A stretch of 7,096 nt of DNA from RGIG464 sp045643185 (GTDB lineage Bacteria; Myxococcota_A; Bradymonadia; UBA4248): contig JAZUKH010000226.1 in the NCBI GenBank assembly GCA_045643185.1, positions 1-7,096 of the forward strand, given 5' to 3'. A model generated the notes under the pieces. The model searched no databases. It saw only the letters and a list, made by a program, of their open reading frames with translations, and was not told the origin of the DNA. A program made the position numbers and the translations under genes. Shown piece by piece: positions 5,874 through 7,096 of the stretch (its first letter is position 1; the number at the start of each line of letters is the position of its first letter).

Positions 5874-5941
5874 TCCAAATCCACATTCAGAATCTCCCTC
5901 GCACCGAAAAACGTTGATCCCAGCTTTCATCGGAGGATGGA

Positions 5942-6304
5942 ATGTCCACCACATTGTCAAAAACTTTTCGTTTTGAAGCCGCACACCGCCTGCCCTATGT
6001 TCCGGAAGGTCACAAATGCGGCCGACTTCATGGTCATAGCTATCAAATTGATGTCATCGTAGAAGGCGAAGTTGATCCCAAAACCGGCATGGTCATTGAC
6101 TTTGCCGAGATCACCAAAGCCTGGGAGCCGCTTCATGCTGTTCTCGATCACTATTATTTGAATGAGATTGAGGGACTCGACAATCCGACTTCTGAAGTGT
6201 TGTCAAAGTGGATCTACCGAAAACTCAAACCGGCATTGCCGCTCCTCAAAGCGATTTATGTTCATGAAACTTGTACGTCCAGCGTACGATATGAGGAAGG
6301 TTAA
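5942..6304 (+). CDS. queD: 6-carboxy-5,6,7,8-tetrahydropterin synthase QueD
   Basis: Converts 7,8-dihydroneopterin triphosphate to 6-carboxy-5,6,7,8-tetrahydropterin, the step just before QueE in 7-deazaguanine (preQ0/queuosine) synthesis, in the cytoplasm. The active-site set is complete. The zinc ligands are H15 (FEAAHRL), H30 and H32 (LHGHSY), the catalytic cysteine is C26 (GHKCGRLHGH), the Asp/His pair is D69-H70 (VLDHYYL), and E109 (VHETCTSS) is the substrate-anchoring glutamate. NPTSE (81-85) is also family-typical. At 120 residues it matches E. coli QueD in length. GGAGGA at 5932-5937 lies four bases before the ATG. It is separated from queE by a 272-base structured gap but lies only five bases ahead of the GlmU-like gene, so the latter pair is an operon. 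Confidence 0.97.
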   Translation: MSTTLSKTFRFEAAHRLPYVPEGHKCGRLHGHSYQIDVIVEGEVDPKTGMVIDFAEITKAWEPLHAVLDHYYLNEIEGLDNPTSEVLSKWIYRKLKPALPLLKAIYVHETCTSSVRYEEG

Positions 6305-6309
6305 ATATT

Positions 6310-7059
6310 ATGCGTGATGTTGCAGGATTAATTTTAGCCGGCGGGCGCGGAACCCGCATGCATCAGGATCAGAGCAAAGCACTTTCCAAAGTCGCGGATC
6401 GTTGCATTCTCGATTGGCTTTTGGACGCTTGTCAGCTCGCAGGCATGGAACAAGTCGTCGTCGTGATCAACCCCGCTGCTGACGACATCAAAGCCCACCT
6501 CGCCAACGACCACCATGCGCTCGACGTTCACATTGCCGTGCAGGAAACGCCGCGTGGCACAGGGGACGCCGTTCGCGCCGCGCTGCCCGTGCTCGAAACG
6601 CTCGGCGCACGCTACGTCATGATCCTTTTGGGCGACCTGCCCAACATTCAGGCCTCGACGCTCAAAAAACTCATGCAAAAACGCGACAAACAGTCGATGC
6701 GCTGCCTCACCGTCGAACGCGATGACCCGTCCGCATACGGCAGAATCATTCGCGACGCCGAAGGCAACGTCCTCCGCATCCGCGAATTCAAAGACTGCAC
6801 TGCCGAAGAAGCCCTCATTCACGAAGTCAATGTCGGCATTTACTGCGTCCCGCTCGAATTTCTCAACTCCGCCATTCCGCGCATCAACAACAAAAACGCC
6901 GCAGGCGAGTATTATTTGACCGATATTATTGAGATCGCCAATGGCGATGGCGTCGCCGTCAACCCCGTCATCGCATCCGATCCGGGCGAAGTCATGGGCG
7001 TCAACACCCAGGATGAGCTCGACCTCGTCGAAAAATGGCGAAAAAAACGTAATCTCTAA
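6310..7059 (+). CDS. Stand-alone nucleotidyltransferase resembling the GlmU N-terminal domain (249 aa)
   Basis: A Rossmann-like sugar-1-phosphate nucleotidyltransferase, most like the uridylyltransferase half of GlmU, which makes UDP-GlcNAc for peptidoglycan and LPS. Matching features are the nucleotide-binding LAGGRGTRM (9-17; GlmU usually has LAAG), K23, Q78 with GTG (83-85), metal-binding D109 (LLGDLP), YGR (143-145), E159 with KD (161-162), N174 (EVNVGIY), GEYYLTD (199-205) and N232 (GVNTQDEL). The left-handed beta-helix acetyltransferase half of bifunctional GlmU (about 450 aa) is missing: the protein stops naturally at 249 residues. It therefore either supplies only the UTP step or activates another sugar-1-phosphate. 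The ribosome binding site GAGGAAGG (6293-6300) lies inside the end of queD, and the gap to queD is five bases, so translation is probably coupled. The fold is very confident; the exact substrate is not. Confidence 0.93.
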   Translation: MRDVAGLILAGGRGTRMHQDQSKALSKVADRCILDWLLDACQLAGMEQVVVVINPAADDIKAHLANDHHALDVHIAVQETPRGTGDAVRAALPVLETLGARYVMILLGDLPNIQASTLKKLMQKRDKQSMRCLTVERDDPSAYGRIIRDAEGNVLRIREFKDCTAEEALIHEVNVGIYCVPLEFLNSAIPRINNKNAAGEYYLTDIIEIANGDGVAVNPVIASDPGEVMGVNTQDELDLVEKWRKKRNL

Positions 7060-7080
7060 ACGCATTTTTTATTATTTTTG

Positions 7081-7096
7081 GGGAGGAAGTCGGAGG
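7081..7096 (+). promoter_or_regulatory. Purine-rich ribosome-binding-site-like end of window
   Basis: The final 16 bases (GGGAGGAAGTCGGAGG) contain two Shine-Dalgarno-like runs, GGAGGAAG and CGGAGG, 22 bases after the stop of the nucleotidyltransferase gene. This suggests another co-oriented gene starting just beyond the window. The T-rich stretch before it (7065-7079) follows only a poor long-loop stem, so a terminator there is not supported. Confidence 0.45.

Noticed and set aside
5793..5876. Intrinsic terminator for queE
   Set aside because: The hairpins are strong, but no T-run follows either of them on the + strand, and the T-run in the long hairpin lies inside its left arm.
5728..5941. 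preQ1 class I riboswitch in front of queD
   Set aside because: The location is tempting, but I see no compact stem-loop followed by the A-rich tail that pairs into the loop near the ribosome binding site. A covariance-model search would settle it.
6334..7065. A 243-codon open frame on the - strand opposite the GlmU-like gene
   Set aside because: It lies entirely antisense to a gene with clear catalytic motifs, and its translation shows no recognisable motif. It is a by-product of codon bias.

Overview
The window reads as ordinary chromosome from a Gram-negative (diderm) bacterium of middling GC content. It carries six convincing protein genes, all on the + strand, separated by gaps unusually rich in inverted repeats. 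A diderm is implied by the AsmA-like periplasmic protein. The fusion of that architecture to a peptidoglycan glycosyltransferase, with stand-alone BtpA-family and GlmU-N-like proteins, suggests a delta-proteobacterial-type lineage (Myxococcota/Bradymonadota-like). That placement is a weak inference, because no rRNA or other phylogenetic marker is present.

Layout: (1) 1-376 has no convincing gene. It holds a GC-rich cluster of nested and mutually exclusive hairpins (about 49-182), then an AT-richer stretch with a plausible extended -10 promoter. (2) 377-688 encodes a 103-residue helical protein with phasin-like features. It has a strong ribosome binding site and a textbook intrinsic terminator (721-760), so it looks like a self-contained one-gene transcription unit. 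(3) 814-4026 encodes a 1070-residue protein: N-terminal membrane anchor, long AsmA-like periplasmic region, proline-rich hinge and a C-terminal GT51 peptidoglycan glycosyltransferase domain with its catalytic motifs intact. (4) 4027-4221 is a leader with two small inverted repeats. (5) 4222-5019 (BtpA/SgcQ family) and 5025-5669 (queE) are 5 bases apart and surely co-transcribed. (6) 5670-5941 holds a TATAAT promoter candidate and a strongly structured segment with a 27-bp hairpin. (7) 5942-6304 (queD) and 6310-7059 (a stand-alone nucleotidyltransferase resembling the N-terminal half of GlmU) are again 5 bases apart. The window ends on a purine-rich Shine-Dalgarno-like stretch that probably serves a gene just outside.

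Functionally, QueD and QueE catalyse consecutive steps of 7-deazaguanine (preQ0/queuosine) synthesis; QueC, QueF and FolE are not in the window. The AsmA-GT51 protein and the GlmU-like protein both point to cell-envelope building. The most interesting items are the AsmA-GT51 fusion, the structured leader or repeat in front of queD, and the coupling of a functionally unsettled BtpA-family protein to queE. I found no CRISPR array, transposase, tRNA, rRNA or phage gene.
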